Shown here in pieces: positions 24,001-36,000 of a stretch of DNA of 64,000 nucleotides; position 1 is the stretch's first letter, and every line of letters starts with the position of its first letter. Source of the stretch: Ancylostoma caninum (taxonomy: Eukaryota; Nematoda; Chromadorea; Rhabditida; Ancylostomatidae); contig JBAJFG010000058.1 of the NCBI GenBank assembly GCA_037903475.1, forward strand, positions 372,001 through 436,000. The letters are read 5' to 3'. The notes beneath the pieces were generated by a model, which was given only the letters and a program-made list of their open reading frames with translations, made no database searches and had not been told where the DNA came from. The translations under genes and the position numbers were made by a program.

Positions 24001-27000
24001 GCCACCAGTTTTCAGCGCGTTTCTGAGCGTCTGATGTCCATTAAAATCCCTGCAGGAAGCAACGTGCTGAGGATTGTTTCTGCGTACTCACCACAATACA
24101 GAAACACCAGAATCATTTCCATCGCGGTTTCATGGAGCGGAGAAACGGCTTTGATGAGAACGAAAACGTAGTCATAGGCGAAGACTTCAGTGGGCGCGTT
24201 GGGTCCGCTAGAGATTACGAGAGACGGCATGGAGGACAAGGGTATGGCACACGAAACCAAAGAGAAACGATGTCCCTTGACTACCCCTAAGCTGCGGGCT
24301 TGACGGTATTGTTCGGTTTTTCAAGGAGAGGAGTGAACACTTCAACACATATCGCAGAGGTGGCAGCGCGACACAAATTGATTACATCCTCGTTCTTGGC
24401 AAAGAGTGTTCTTCACATCACCGATATCAAAGTGATACCCTCGGGCAGTATCGCGCTACCCTAACACCATCTCCTTGACATGGACATGCGCCTTCAAAAG
24501 CGGCGCCTGGAACGACCACAAATTCCATGAAAACGAATCGAGTGGTGAAGTTTACCGAACATTGGACCGTGTTGAACAGTGTGGTCAAGACCACTAAGAC
24601 TAAGATTCATCTGTTATTGTCAGTTTCAGCAATAACCATTTGTGTTCACGTCACTGCAACGTAAACACGAAATGGTCCGGATCAAAGATCTAGCCTAGTA
24701 TTAATCGGAACACTTGTCAATTTCAGGGGTAGGTGTTCAACAAGTTAATGCATGTTGGTGTGAGTGCCATCCCCAACAAAAGGAAATGGAGAGGGACCAG
24801 CATGTCAGACAGTTAAACATGTCCTGACAATCTATTAAACAAAGCGCCGTAAGGGCGGCACTGACGGAAAAATGGATACAGTCTCCAATGATGAAAGCGA
24901 GAGGTTTAGACAGCGCTTTCAGGGTTTCGTGGCGGGAGCCTACTCTAGCGGTCTCGAGCCCTCCGGGCGAGAGAATGTTTACAACGACTTGACATTGCGT
25001 AACAGCAGTGTACGGAGCAGAGTAGCCCCTCTGTTGGCGCTTTGGCAGAATCGTCCACACAAGGACGGTGCACTGGAAGTGATCCATCTCGCTTGGATGG
25101 ATGAGCATCCTGAGAGGTGCAGGGATGGGGATGGGGCGCATTCGCTCCTTGCCGTGGGAATGTGCGTGTGGCGCACTCATTCACGAGGTCCCGCAGAGAT
25201 TAGGGCGTCGTAGGATCAGTGTTTGTTTTCAAGAAGGACAGTACAATCCAACACACAGGGAGAACCGGTCACCCTAAGCTGTTGTGACATTTCCTGAAAG
25301 AACATGCAATTGACCAAACTCTGAATATTTCCTAACTTTCTTCCATTATTCTCGAGATTTACAAGGAGTGCGGGTGCACTGATGACGGACAAATGTGCCG
25401 GGGCTCCTCATAATTCAGAAATCTTAGACAAGATTTGATGTTTTCACTAAATTCTGGAAAAGGCGGAGCGGGCACTGTATCCGCTTTGTGTATGTGCACC
25501 ACTAATGAAGATCCTGCTGTGTGTAAGTGCACCACTAATTAACATCCTGCCTGGACACTTCCTTCAAAGCAGTTATCGTTCTATTTTTGACGTTTCCATT
25601 TTCGTGACACTTTTACATCATGACTTAGTATGTATGTGTATGTGTGTATGTGTGCATGTGTGTATGAGTGTATGTGCGTATGTGTTGTGTATGTGTGTAA
25701 GTGTATGTACATATGTATGTGTATATATGTGTGTATGTGTATGTGTGTATGTGTATGTATGTATGTGCGTGTATATATGTACTAGCGCCCCTACAGGTCG
25801 CTAGAAAGTGGGGTGGGGCAGCCAGTTGAGGTAGGTGCAAAAGTTTCGCGCCTATGAAATCCTTAGGAAATTGAAATAGAAGCGAAAATACTAATTAATT
25901 GAGTTTGAGTACGAAATTCTCCTTATGAGTTGCGTGTATTCTACCAGTCTGGCCGCCTAGCCAACTCCGGACTTCTTGTATGCGCCTTGCTCGAGCACTC
26001 TTTATCACACATCACCATGTAAATTCACTTTCCGATGCAATGATACATCCCTCGTTTGTTGTCACCGCACTATATCACCTACCATAGCTAGTCATCCTCA
26101 ATTCTGCGCTGCTTATCATTTATATGAATCTTGTAACTGTCGACTATTTGCTGTAACCGACACAGTGTAATTAAGAACTCGAAGTAATTCAAGTTGAGAT
26201 TGTTGTTGGCGAACATCTTTCTTTAAGGCGCGTTTCCTGCCATTTGAGCCATTCACACAGTTATTCACACCTGGGGCAAAGCGGACCTCTCCTCCGTCCT
26301 GAACCAGTATCTTCTCGCTCCTCACAATTGGGTAAAAGCGGACTTCTCCTCCATCGGCATAACCGCATCCTAGCATTCCCACTCATTAAGCGGACGGCAG
26401 ACCCACATTCTGGCGTTCCTAGCCCCTGAACCACAGCGGACCTCTCTTATACCCCCGAACCCCTACCTTGACGTTCCCTACATTTTTAGATCACAGTGCA
26501 GCCCCTCCTCCATCTACGAACCCGTATCCTGGAGTTCCCTCAACTTTCAGGCCCCAGCAGACCCATCCCTCCTTCGGTGGACCAGAATGCTGGTGTTCCT
26601 CACACCTGGGCCACAGCGGACCGCTCTTATACCCGCGAACCCCTACCTTGACGTTCCCTACATTTTTAGATCACAGCGCAGCCCCTCCTCCATCTACGAA
26701 CCCGTATCCTGGAGTTCCCTGAACTTTCAGGCCCCAGCAGACCCATCCCTCCTTCGGTGGACCAGAATGCTGGTGTTCCTCACACCTGGGCCACAGCGGA
26801 CCTCTCTTATACCCGCGAACCCCTACCTTGACGTTCCCTACATTTTTAGACCACAGCGCAGCCCCTCCTCCATCCACGAACCCGTATCCTGGAGTTCCCT
26901 CAACTTTCAGGCCCCAGCAGACCCATTCCTCCTTCGGTGGACCAGAATGCTGGTGTTCCTCACACCTGGGCCACAGCGGACCCCTATTCCATCGGCATGA

Positions 27001-30000
27001 CCCTGGGATTCCCACACTTTAGGGCAAAGCAGATCCATCTTCCATCGGTGAACTCGAATTCTTTTATTCCTCACACTTGGGCCAACGGACCCCTCTTCCA
27101 TCCGTCAACAGTATCTTCTCGTTCCTCACAATTGGGTGAAAGCGGACCTCTCCACCATCGGCATAACCGCATACTGGATTCCCACACCTTTAGGGCACAA
27201 CCAGACTCATCCCGCTTCATTGTACCCCATATCCTGGTGTTCCTCACACCCGGGCCACAGCGGCCCCGCACTCCATCGTCATAACCGCATCCTGGCATTC
27301 CCAAAGTTTTGGCCACAACCGACCCATATTTTGGCGTTCCTCGCACCTGGGGCACAGCGGACCTCTCCCACACCAGCGAACCCGTATTTTGGCTTTCTCC
27401 ACATTTTTGGACCACAGCACATCCCCTCCACCACGCAGGAATCCGTATCCTGGAGTTCGCTTAGCTTTCAGGCCACAGCAGACTTATCCCCTCTTCGATG
27501 CACCCGAATGCTGGCGTTTTTAACAACTGAGCCACCTTTCCATCTGCATAACCGTATCCTGTCATTCTCACAGTTTTGGCTACAACAGGCCCATATTCTG
27601 GCGTTCCTCGCACCAGGGGCACAGCAGACCTCTCCTATGCCAGCGAACCCGTATCTTGGCGTTCCCCACATTTTCAGACCACAACGCACCCCCTCCTCCA
27701 TCTGCGTACCCGTATCTTGGAGTTCCCCTAACTTTTAGGCCCCAGAAGACCCCCTTCGTTAGAACCGAATGCTCGCGTTCCCTTAACTTTAAGGCCACAG
27801 CAGACCCATCCTCCCTTCAGTTTACCAGAATGTTGGTGTTCCTCACACCTGGGCCATGTCAGACCCCTCCTCCATCTGCGAACCCGTATCCTTGCTTTTC
27901 CGCAACGTCCAGTCACAGTACGACCCCTACTCCATCGATATAACGGTATCTGTCACTATTTGCCCCTGGCACACCTATCGTCCGTGCGTCCTTACCCTTT
28001 GTAAATCTCGAGAACATTGGGGGAAGTTAGGAGTTATCCAGAAAATTTGAATAATTACATACTTGATCACAGGAAGTGTCACAGTGGTCTGTAATGACGC
28101 ACTTTTTCTATGCATGTGAGTGTACAACTGGAATCTCTTCCGTAGCTGCAGAATCGCTCAGAGTTTTCAGACGGATGCTAAGACGAGGGCATGTGGGAAG
28201 TGCGGCGGATGCCACCGCTGCACTGGGCCTAGAGAGCTCCCAGGCCGCACACGAATCTCGCTCATGATGATCTGCGGTGCAGCAGTTGGTTTTGAGTGAA
28301 GAGCAGTGGCTATCCTGCTCCGTATAATGTGCGGCCTTAAAGCCTTGCTAGCTCTGTCTCATCGGTTGCCTGTGAGACCGCTAGCGTAGGACAGTCACTG
28401 TGCAAGGATTTCGAAATTGCGGGTCCCGCGAAGATCTAGTCTCATCTCGCTCCATAAATCGGTTTTTCGTATGACGTCTGCGCATCTCTCCCTCCACCAC
28501 TGTCTATGCACTGCACTGCACAAAAGATTTCACAAGACTCTCATGGTCTGACGCCAGAAAAATCTGGACCTTACCAGTCTTTATATAGGAGGATCTATGT
28601 GTGTATCAGTGGCGGACGCAGGAGGGCCGGGGACCAGGGGGGGGGCGCCCCCCTCCCCGAGAATGGGTCGGCGAATTTTTGAAATTACTTTACAATACAT
28701 ACAAAAAATATTTTCCGTCTGGGTCCCCAAAACGGCGGAGACCCGACTTTTTTCTCAAGTCCCCATCTCGCCCACTTCTTGCGTCCGCCACTGGTGTGTA
28801 TGTATGTGTGTGAAAAGAAATTCAGAGGGCGTGGCCTAGAAAGGTAACGAGCGCTCCACTGTTACATGGTGGTTCCGCCGGCGTCCATCAGTGAGGAAAC
28901 GAGTGTAGTCGGGTCCAGCGGTGTGATAAGGGTGCGCTGGCGTCCAAAGGTGGGAAAACACCTGGAGACGGGCCAGATAGTGATTAGTGTGCGCCAGCGT
29001 CTAAAGTGGGGGAACGCATGGAGACAGGTCCCACAGTGTGATACTGTGCGCCGGCGTCCAGATGTTTTAAAAAGTCGCAAGGCGGGTCCGGTCCATTTCT
29101 GCATGAGGGGTGTGCTGCACCGATTTCGGTTATTTCTCCTACCCAGCTAACCTAGGTGCACCTTATTTCCTTCCGTGTCCGAGTTCTCTCTTCATCTTAT
29201 TGGTGTTTGAACGAACCACTCCCTCGTTCCCGTTTATATACACCAAAGGACCCTTATCACTTGAATAAATAGAACAACCACATAAACATAAATCATTTCA
29301 AGATAATATTCACACTGAATCAGTTGCACCCAATTATTCACCACCTCTAGGGCCAACCAAGGTGCATTACCTCGCCGATATGGGAGAAGGCTACCGCCTG
29401 AGTGATCAAGAGCTTTTCGGGAGAGCGATGCATCTGCGTGAATGGATACAGATTTCGTGATAGGTTTACTAGGCCCATTCAACTATTTTTTGCATTTCAT
29501 GTGGAGCACGCGAGCAAACCGAGCATGAATAGAAGTCCCCCTTGCCTTATGGATTTTCCGCTGCAATATCTTTTATTTGTCATTTGTGCAATGTTTTCGA
29601 GTCCTTCAATCAATTACAACTAATCTTAACTGTTTTCATGGAGCAGCAGTCGTTGGGAAATGGTGAATTTTCTGAGCATGTGCACGTTGAGCATGCATTT
29701 TCCGTTTCTTATAGCTAATGTCTCCTTTTCCCAAGAACAGGGTCCTTGTCTACTAGAGCAGTTTCTTACATTCCTCTACATACTGACTATCTTTAGTCTC
29801 TAGATTAGTCGTACTTTTTATTTTCCTTTTTCAGTCCTCAGATGCTGTGCAAGACATGAAGTTCCCATTGATCGAACGATTTGGGATGGTTGAAGGAGCC
29901 AAATGTATTACGAGGATGCTTGTCAACTTGGAGAGGTTCCAATTCCGTCTTTTTGATTCTGCTGTTGTGTTTCTCCATTGTTTGACAAATTTACTCGGGC

Positions 30001-33000
30001 AAACAGGACTTGCGATAACGACACATACGCCTCTTCTGTTCCTAACCGTTTCTTCTGTAATCTGGACATATCCCTAAATCAAGCATTACAAAATCCCTTG
30101 CTGGTCTCTGAGCGAACGCCGGTCGGTACAACAGTTTCTTTAGAGTAGCAGTTCACTAAAAAAGGAACACGTCATTAAGAAGGAAACGTATTTGCAGCTG
30201 TATTGGCGTGGCTCAAAACCACTTGAGGATCCCAAAGCCGTTTTGAAGCCTTCATACTGTCGTCTTGTCCTGCACTATCTGGAGTGGTTGTCTGCGATCG
30301 ACGATCTCATGGCATTTGATGAACTTCACAGAGTAGGCATCGAACTCTTGAATGTTTCTCATTTCTGGGCATAAACTACTGTTAACATTTACTCTTCACC
30401 TGTTTGTTCAAAACACTGCTGAACATTTCAAGGAACATTTCACAACATGATTTTGATCGTTTATTTGTTTTAGATTCGAGTTACGACAACTCAAATGATC
30501 CCTGCGATTCTATTAACTATGGCTTTCAACAGCTTCAAACATGACGATTCCAGAATTCTGCTCTGCAATGGGTTCTACTACACAAATAAGTGTCATAGCG
30601 AAGAATGCGGGTCAGTTGACACTGATATCATCAGTTGTTCTGCTCCATCATACTCGTGTGCTACTAATGTTTAGAATACTGTTATTCTGTTATTCACATG
30701 GTGGTCCCAAAAATACGGTAACAACACGCGTTTTCTTTCTCCAACATGTTCTGCCCTATAGTTGAACCTACTTGCAGTGTCCTTCCGCAGCAGTGCTTAC
30801 TCCAACAAGTGATCTCTGGTTCAGTACCTGGCCAGAAACATATTTTGAATCCCATAGTTTTGTTGAATGGCCACTCTGTTGCTTCGACTCAGACATTCCT
30901 GCCTTTGAACAGCAGGCAAACCCACCCACTTTCAGCCGATGCAGGCTTATAACAAGTACTTGCGAGTGAAGCAAAAGTTTCGGTTGATGCGGATGGAGCA
31001 GCGAAAGTTGCTGTAAGCGCGCATGCGGCAGCACATATGCAGGATAGCCTGCCTCTTGATTCTATTTTCCCCCACTGCCTCGCGACGAACCGCCCTCCGC
31101 GAGGTGTACACAGGCCGACAAACTTCTTTGGAAACTCGGTCTTGTCTCCGCTATGGCATAGCGGAGACAAGACCGAGTTTCCAAAGAAGTTTGTAAGCGC
31201 ACGCACGTACGGTTGGCCCATTTTTTTTCTTCAGTATTTTTGTAGTCATCGGTTGCAATGGAGGATGACCTGCCTTCCTGTCTTCCCTGTAGCAGGATCA
31301 TGGCAGGCCAAACGAGGCAAAAGGAGCAGCTAAGGGCGGAATAGACGCAATAACTACGTCCACTTTTGCGTTTGTCGTGCAAATGTCATGCAGCGAGAGA
31401 CAGTGTGAGGTTGTGCTCCAACCGCCCAAATGTCTGAAGATCTCAGTCGGTATTGTTAGTAGGTTTTTGTTCATAACGTCTCCGGAATTTGGATTTGTTT
31501 GGGAAGCACATTAGAGAATATTGGATAGGTCCCAGAATTCGCAAAAGAGAGGCAAAGTTCGCGAAAGGGAGTCAAAACAAAGTGATGCTGGGGGGGGGGA
31601 ATAAAGACGTTCAAAGAGGCGATCCCAAGAATAGGCCCCATGATGTGTCTCAAGACTGCTCAAATAAGCAAGTGAGTGGGAAAAGCTCACCCGTGCCTCA
31701 CTTGGTCAAGTCAGGCTCTCTGTTACCAGTTATGTCGCCGGTTGAAACCAGAATACCACGAGAGAACAGCAGTCAGCATTATACTGGTTTATCCTTATAG
31801 CACAATGAACAGTAGCTAGTTGGATCACGTGGTTGGTCAACAGACGGCTGGCGCAGTGTGTGTCAGAGGCGTGAGGCTTCACCTCTCCTGGCGTCCGCTC
31901 CAAGACTCCCCTCAGTTGCCGTTCTCGAAGAACGCGCGCGCACCACAGGCCCTCCGCTTCCTGTAATCAGCAGCTTACATCTGAACTATCGATTATTGCT
32001 CAAGCTCTTCATAGAATTATAAAAGGTGAATCAGGATCGGACTCGCATTCTTCAGAAATTCTAGCCTGGACATCACTCTAGGGGGTTATTCGATTCGCTG
32101 ATCACGAAAATCGCACTTATTTCCTATCCTATTCACGTCCTATAAGGAAGCGGTGAGGTCATAGTAAGAAACAAAGAGAAAATGTCAAGTCTGGCAAGGA
32201 AATGGCAGTCTGATCAGACGCTTTAACGCATTCCTGCTCAGAAAATCCCCGAAATTTCCTCACTAATTGATGAAAGGGTTAATTAATGTCATAAACATGA
32301 GAATCGTAGCCACTTTGTACTGTATTACCACGTACGTTAGCCAGACTACAGCATCTGGCACTGCCATTACTTCGATTTCTTTGTCGAAGATTGCATTTTA
32401 TTTCACTCTCCTACATTATTCCCCGCGTAAACTTATAAAAACGGCGCTAGGATAGGAAATAAGTGCGATTTTCGTAATCAGCGAATCGAATAACTCCCTA
32501 GAGTGATGTCTAGGCTAGAATTTCTGAAGAATGCGAGTCTGATCCTGATTCATCTTTTATAGTTCTGTAAGCTTTTCGACCTATCGATTCCCTAACACTA
32601 TCAGAGCCCCCGTACCCTTTGTAGATCTCGAGAGTAAGAGAATACCCAGACTTCGTCAGCTCAAGATGAATAAAAATGAATGAAACGGCGATACAAGGGA
32701 TAATTGTCGTGGAAATGATACGTATCGATTGCCAATTTACATCGCCATGGATCGCTGCCGAACGGGGGTCATCGCCCGTACTCTTGAAGAAGTGCCCAAA
32801 ATAAACTGGCAATGTGATGATAGCGATAGTGGAAACGATGTCTATCTATCGACACGCCACATCACTCTCACTTCTGAAGCCTCCTCTTTCACTTTATCCA
32901 TGTGGCGATCGCCGGCAGTCGTGGTGATCGCGATGACAGCCGACTGCAGTGGCGATCGCCACGATTGCTGGCGAAGTCTGGGAAATGGTAAAGGCTTGGG

Positions 33001-36000
33001 AGCTACTCAGAAATTTTGAATGACTATTTGTTGATTTTGATCAACTATTGGTTGAGAAATGCCGTTTGGACAACTGTGCCTGGCTTTCCTATCAATTGTT
33101 TAAATATTTTGTCAAGAAGTAAACGAGCTGCAAATGATAACGGCTAGCATGGGCATATAAACGAAGGAGGAGGATAGGTCTCATTCAGATACGAGGAGGA
33201 TGAAACGAACCCTGATGGGGCGGTAGTGTCAGCAAAACTTGCATAGCGTTTCAGCGCTGAGAGGTTCTAGCACTTGGAGGTTGGATTTAGAGGCAAGGAT
33301 TAATAAGGGCATAACCAAGCGAATCAGGTTGACGAACCTACTTTTGCGTCTTACATCTCATTACATAACCTGGTATTATAGAATAAGCAACCGCTTTAAC
33401 CATCTTTGGTTGCGCGGTTAATCTCTCATGAATCCCAGTACTGGGCGCTGTAGTAGCTACAAGTGGTGGGAAAAAGAAATACCACGGAATTCGAAGATCC
33501 ACAGCGTTCCTGTCGAGAAGTCGCAGGTCGCTTCAAAGTGGATTCATTTCGAAGAACTCGTTCAACCGCTTAATTCGGCTGTCAGTTGTCGGATGAAATG
33601 GATCACCATGGACCTATCACACCAGATGTGAATGATAAGATAGGGCAGCGAGGCAGAGTTGTCCAAACGGCTTATGGCCTATTGGTTGATTGGTTGAACA
33701 ATGTCATACCTTGCTATATTGAAGCGTTTACTCCGTATATTAGTCCACAAGCTTCCTCGAAAGGAACAGATATCGTGACTGCACACGCGCATCGAGACCT
33801 CAGTATGGGATCTGGCAGAAACATCCACCACATGAGGCGACCGATTAGGTGCAGCCTCGTTTCATAAAAGGGATGATGTTATTATAGTTGACGTGTTTTG
33901 CCGTGAGCCTACTGCCCTATTTTGTTCACTGCTGAGCCAGTCGCATCCGCTCAATCAGCGTAGAGTTTAGTTGGCATTTCTAGTGATCTCGGTTAGAACT
34001 TCATTTAGACTCAACGACGACTCTTTAAACTACGAAGACTAGGCATGCACAGACCTCCTATTGAAAATCTCGCCCTTTCACTGACGCTGTCGAAAAGTCG
34101 TCTGTTTAGAATGCACATTAGTGTTCCCGTTTCCGCTTTAAATTCATAGTACAGACTTTCTGCGAGATTATCAGAAGTTCTGTCATAAAAAATTTCAACT
34201 GACATGTAACGACGTTGTAATACAACAACCCAGAAAGCGAGATTTATGCTGTTGTTCAGACTAGATGTGGATTTGATCGTCAGAGATTTGGAGAGAAAAA
34301 TTCTATCAAAATTTCGTGAACTAAATGTGCGTGATGAGGAGTACGTGCTGCTGAAATTAATTCTTCTTTTCACCAGCAGTGAGTTCTTGTTCTTCCACCA
34401 AAGCTTGCAGGAAAGCTCTTTTTTCTGCTCGTCATTTGGATCAAAGCCTTCGCCATTTTCATCTGCTTGGAAAGTAATTTATCGCTCAGGACAAGCTGTC
34501 GATGAGGAAGCTTCCGAGGCCATGAGAAAGATTCGTCGGAAATACATCCATCTCCTTGTGCATATCGTCACCAACGCCTTACAAAATCATCTTGCAGAGA
34601 AGCCGTTTGATCGTCTGGCCGCACTCCTTCAGCTAATTAGTCCACTCATTGTGAGTTTTTTTTTTCCATCTCCTGAAACTAGTTCAGTATTAAAGGTGAT
34701 CAGACCCTGCAGAAAATTTCTGACTGGCATTCGCTCGAGTGTGGAACTCACAGTCATTTCCCGAATGTAGCGCGATCATCCATTGACGCATTTTTCAACA
34801 CATATGATCATGTAAGGGCGCTATCACGAGGTTGTTGCGAAATCGATGTCGGATTTTGAAAGGTGACTGATTTTGAATTGTTATATTTCGGCTATTCTGT
34901 CGGCTAGAACTGAGGCTTTTCCCACGACTAAGTTGTCATTTGAATCAATACAGCTTTGCCGTCTTTAGCCAAATTTCGGTTCCATTGGATTTGAAGCCAA
35001 GCTTTTTGGGATCAGCAAAATTTGCAAGAGCGTTTTGAGCAGAGGTATTTCAGATATTTTCATGGCCTACTTTTCCCCTCAGGGGTGGGTCCAACCACCC
35101 GATTTTATTGAAAGCTAAAAGGGAACAGTCCGCTGAGTAAGATATATAGAGGCGAGCCTAGATTTCCGCTTGCGTGTTCTTTCAGATCGTCTGGAGTGCG
35201 AAGTGTGATCTTGTGTTATCGTAAAATGCAAGAGGATAATTCGAGGAGAATTCACTTGCCCAACTTTTTCACCGTGCCTACCTCTTCCTTATCGCCAAAA
35301 ATAGGAAAATAATAAACCTCAAAGCTAGCTTCAATAAATCTAACACTTTCACTGGTGATAGCTTCCACCACTGCTTCGAGAACGACTTTGATATCATTAA
35401 ATTTTAGTCCATAACTATGAGGCATTTATCTCCAAAACTGGATTTCTTTGGTCCTGCACTGGGCTATGATCTTCTTTGTCATTCGCTCCCACATACGTTG
35501 GTAATATTTCGTTTCCTAGCTGTGGCGTTGTTGCCGAGTTCGAATGCAAGATACAGTTTGGGACGAATTTTTGCTGATGACTACACTTCGATCCACCCAA
35601 AGTCAGTCAAATTGGATAGGTCCGGATGGAAATGAAAGGGCAGAAAGAAACGTATCAAATATGCGACTGAAGTACCCTTTTTCTTTGCAGCGTATTAGTC
35701 CAAAGTTCGCGGTTCGAAAATTCGACATCGATTTTGCAACAACCTAATACATTACAAACAAAACAACCTAAATCTAATACGAGCCAAACCGCCGCTTCTC
35801 GACACTTTGTCTAGGACCCGTGTGCCTTTTATACCTGAAGTTGGTCATAGTGTTGTCTTGTTCGAGTGCAAAGATCCTCTAATACTTCTCTGACTTCTCG
35901 TTCATTATTATTGACGACGAGATTCAAAAACGATTCGGATAAAATTGTAAGGTGAAGAAGGATTCGCAAGCGTAGTGCGTGGTCTGCAAGAGTTTCGCAT

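Noticed and set aside
25782..25804. Helitron hairpin as the 3' end of the element starting at 24831
   Set aside because: The conserved sequence flanking the hairpin (gaaagtggggtggggc) lies on its right, so this 3' end belongs to a minus-strand element extending right, not to the plus-strand 24831 start.
25505..25840. Cysteine-rich and histidine/tyrosine-rich frames
   Set aside because: Direct translation of a (TATG/TG)n microsatellite.
26250..27960. Long proline-rich open frames on both strands (up to 200 codons)
   Set aside because: They follow a 60-bp tandem repeat whose period is a multiple of three, so frames stay open on both strands without selection. No splice or start context.
26250..27960. 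Possible CRISPR array because of regular 60-bp spacing
   Set aside because: Units are continuous diverged tandem repeats without unique spacers, and the genome is eukaryotic.
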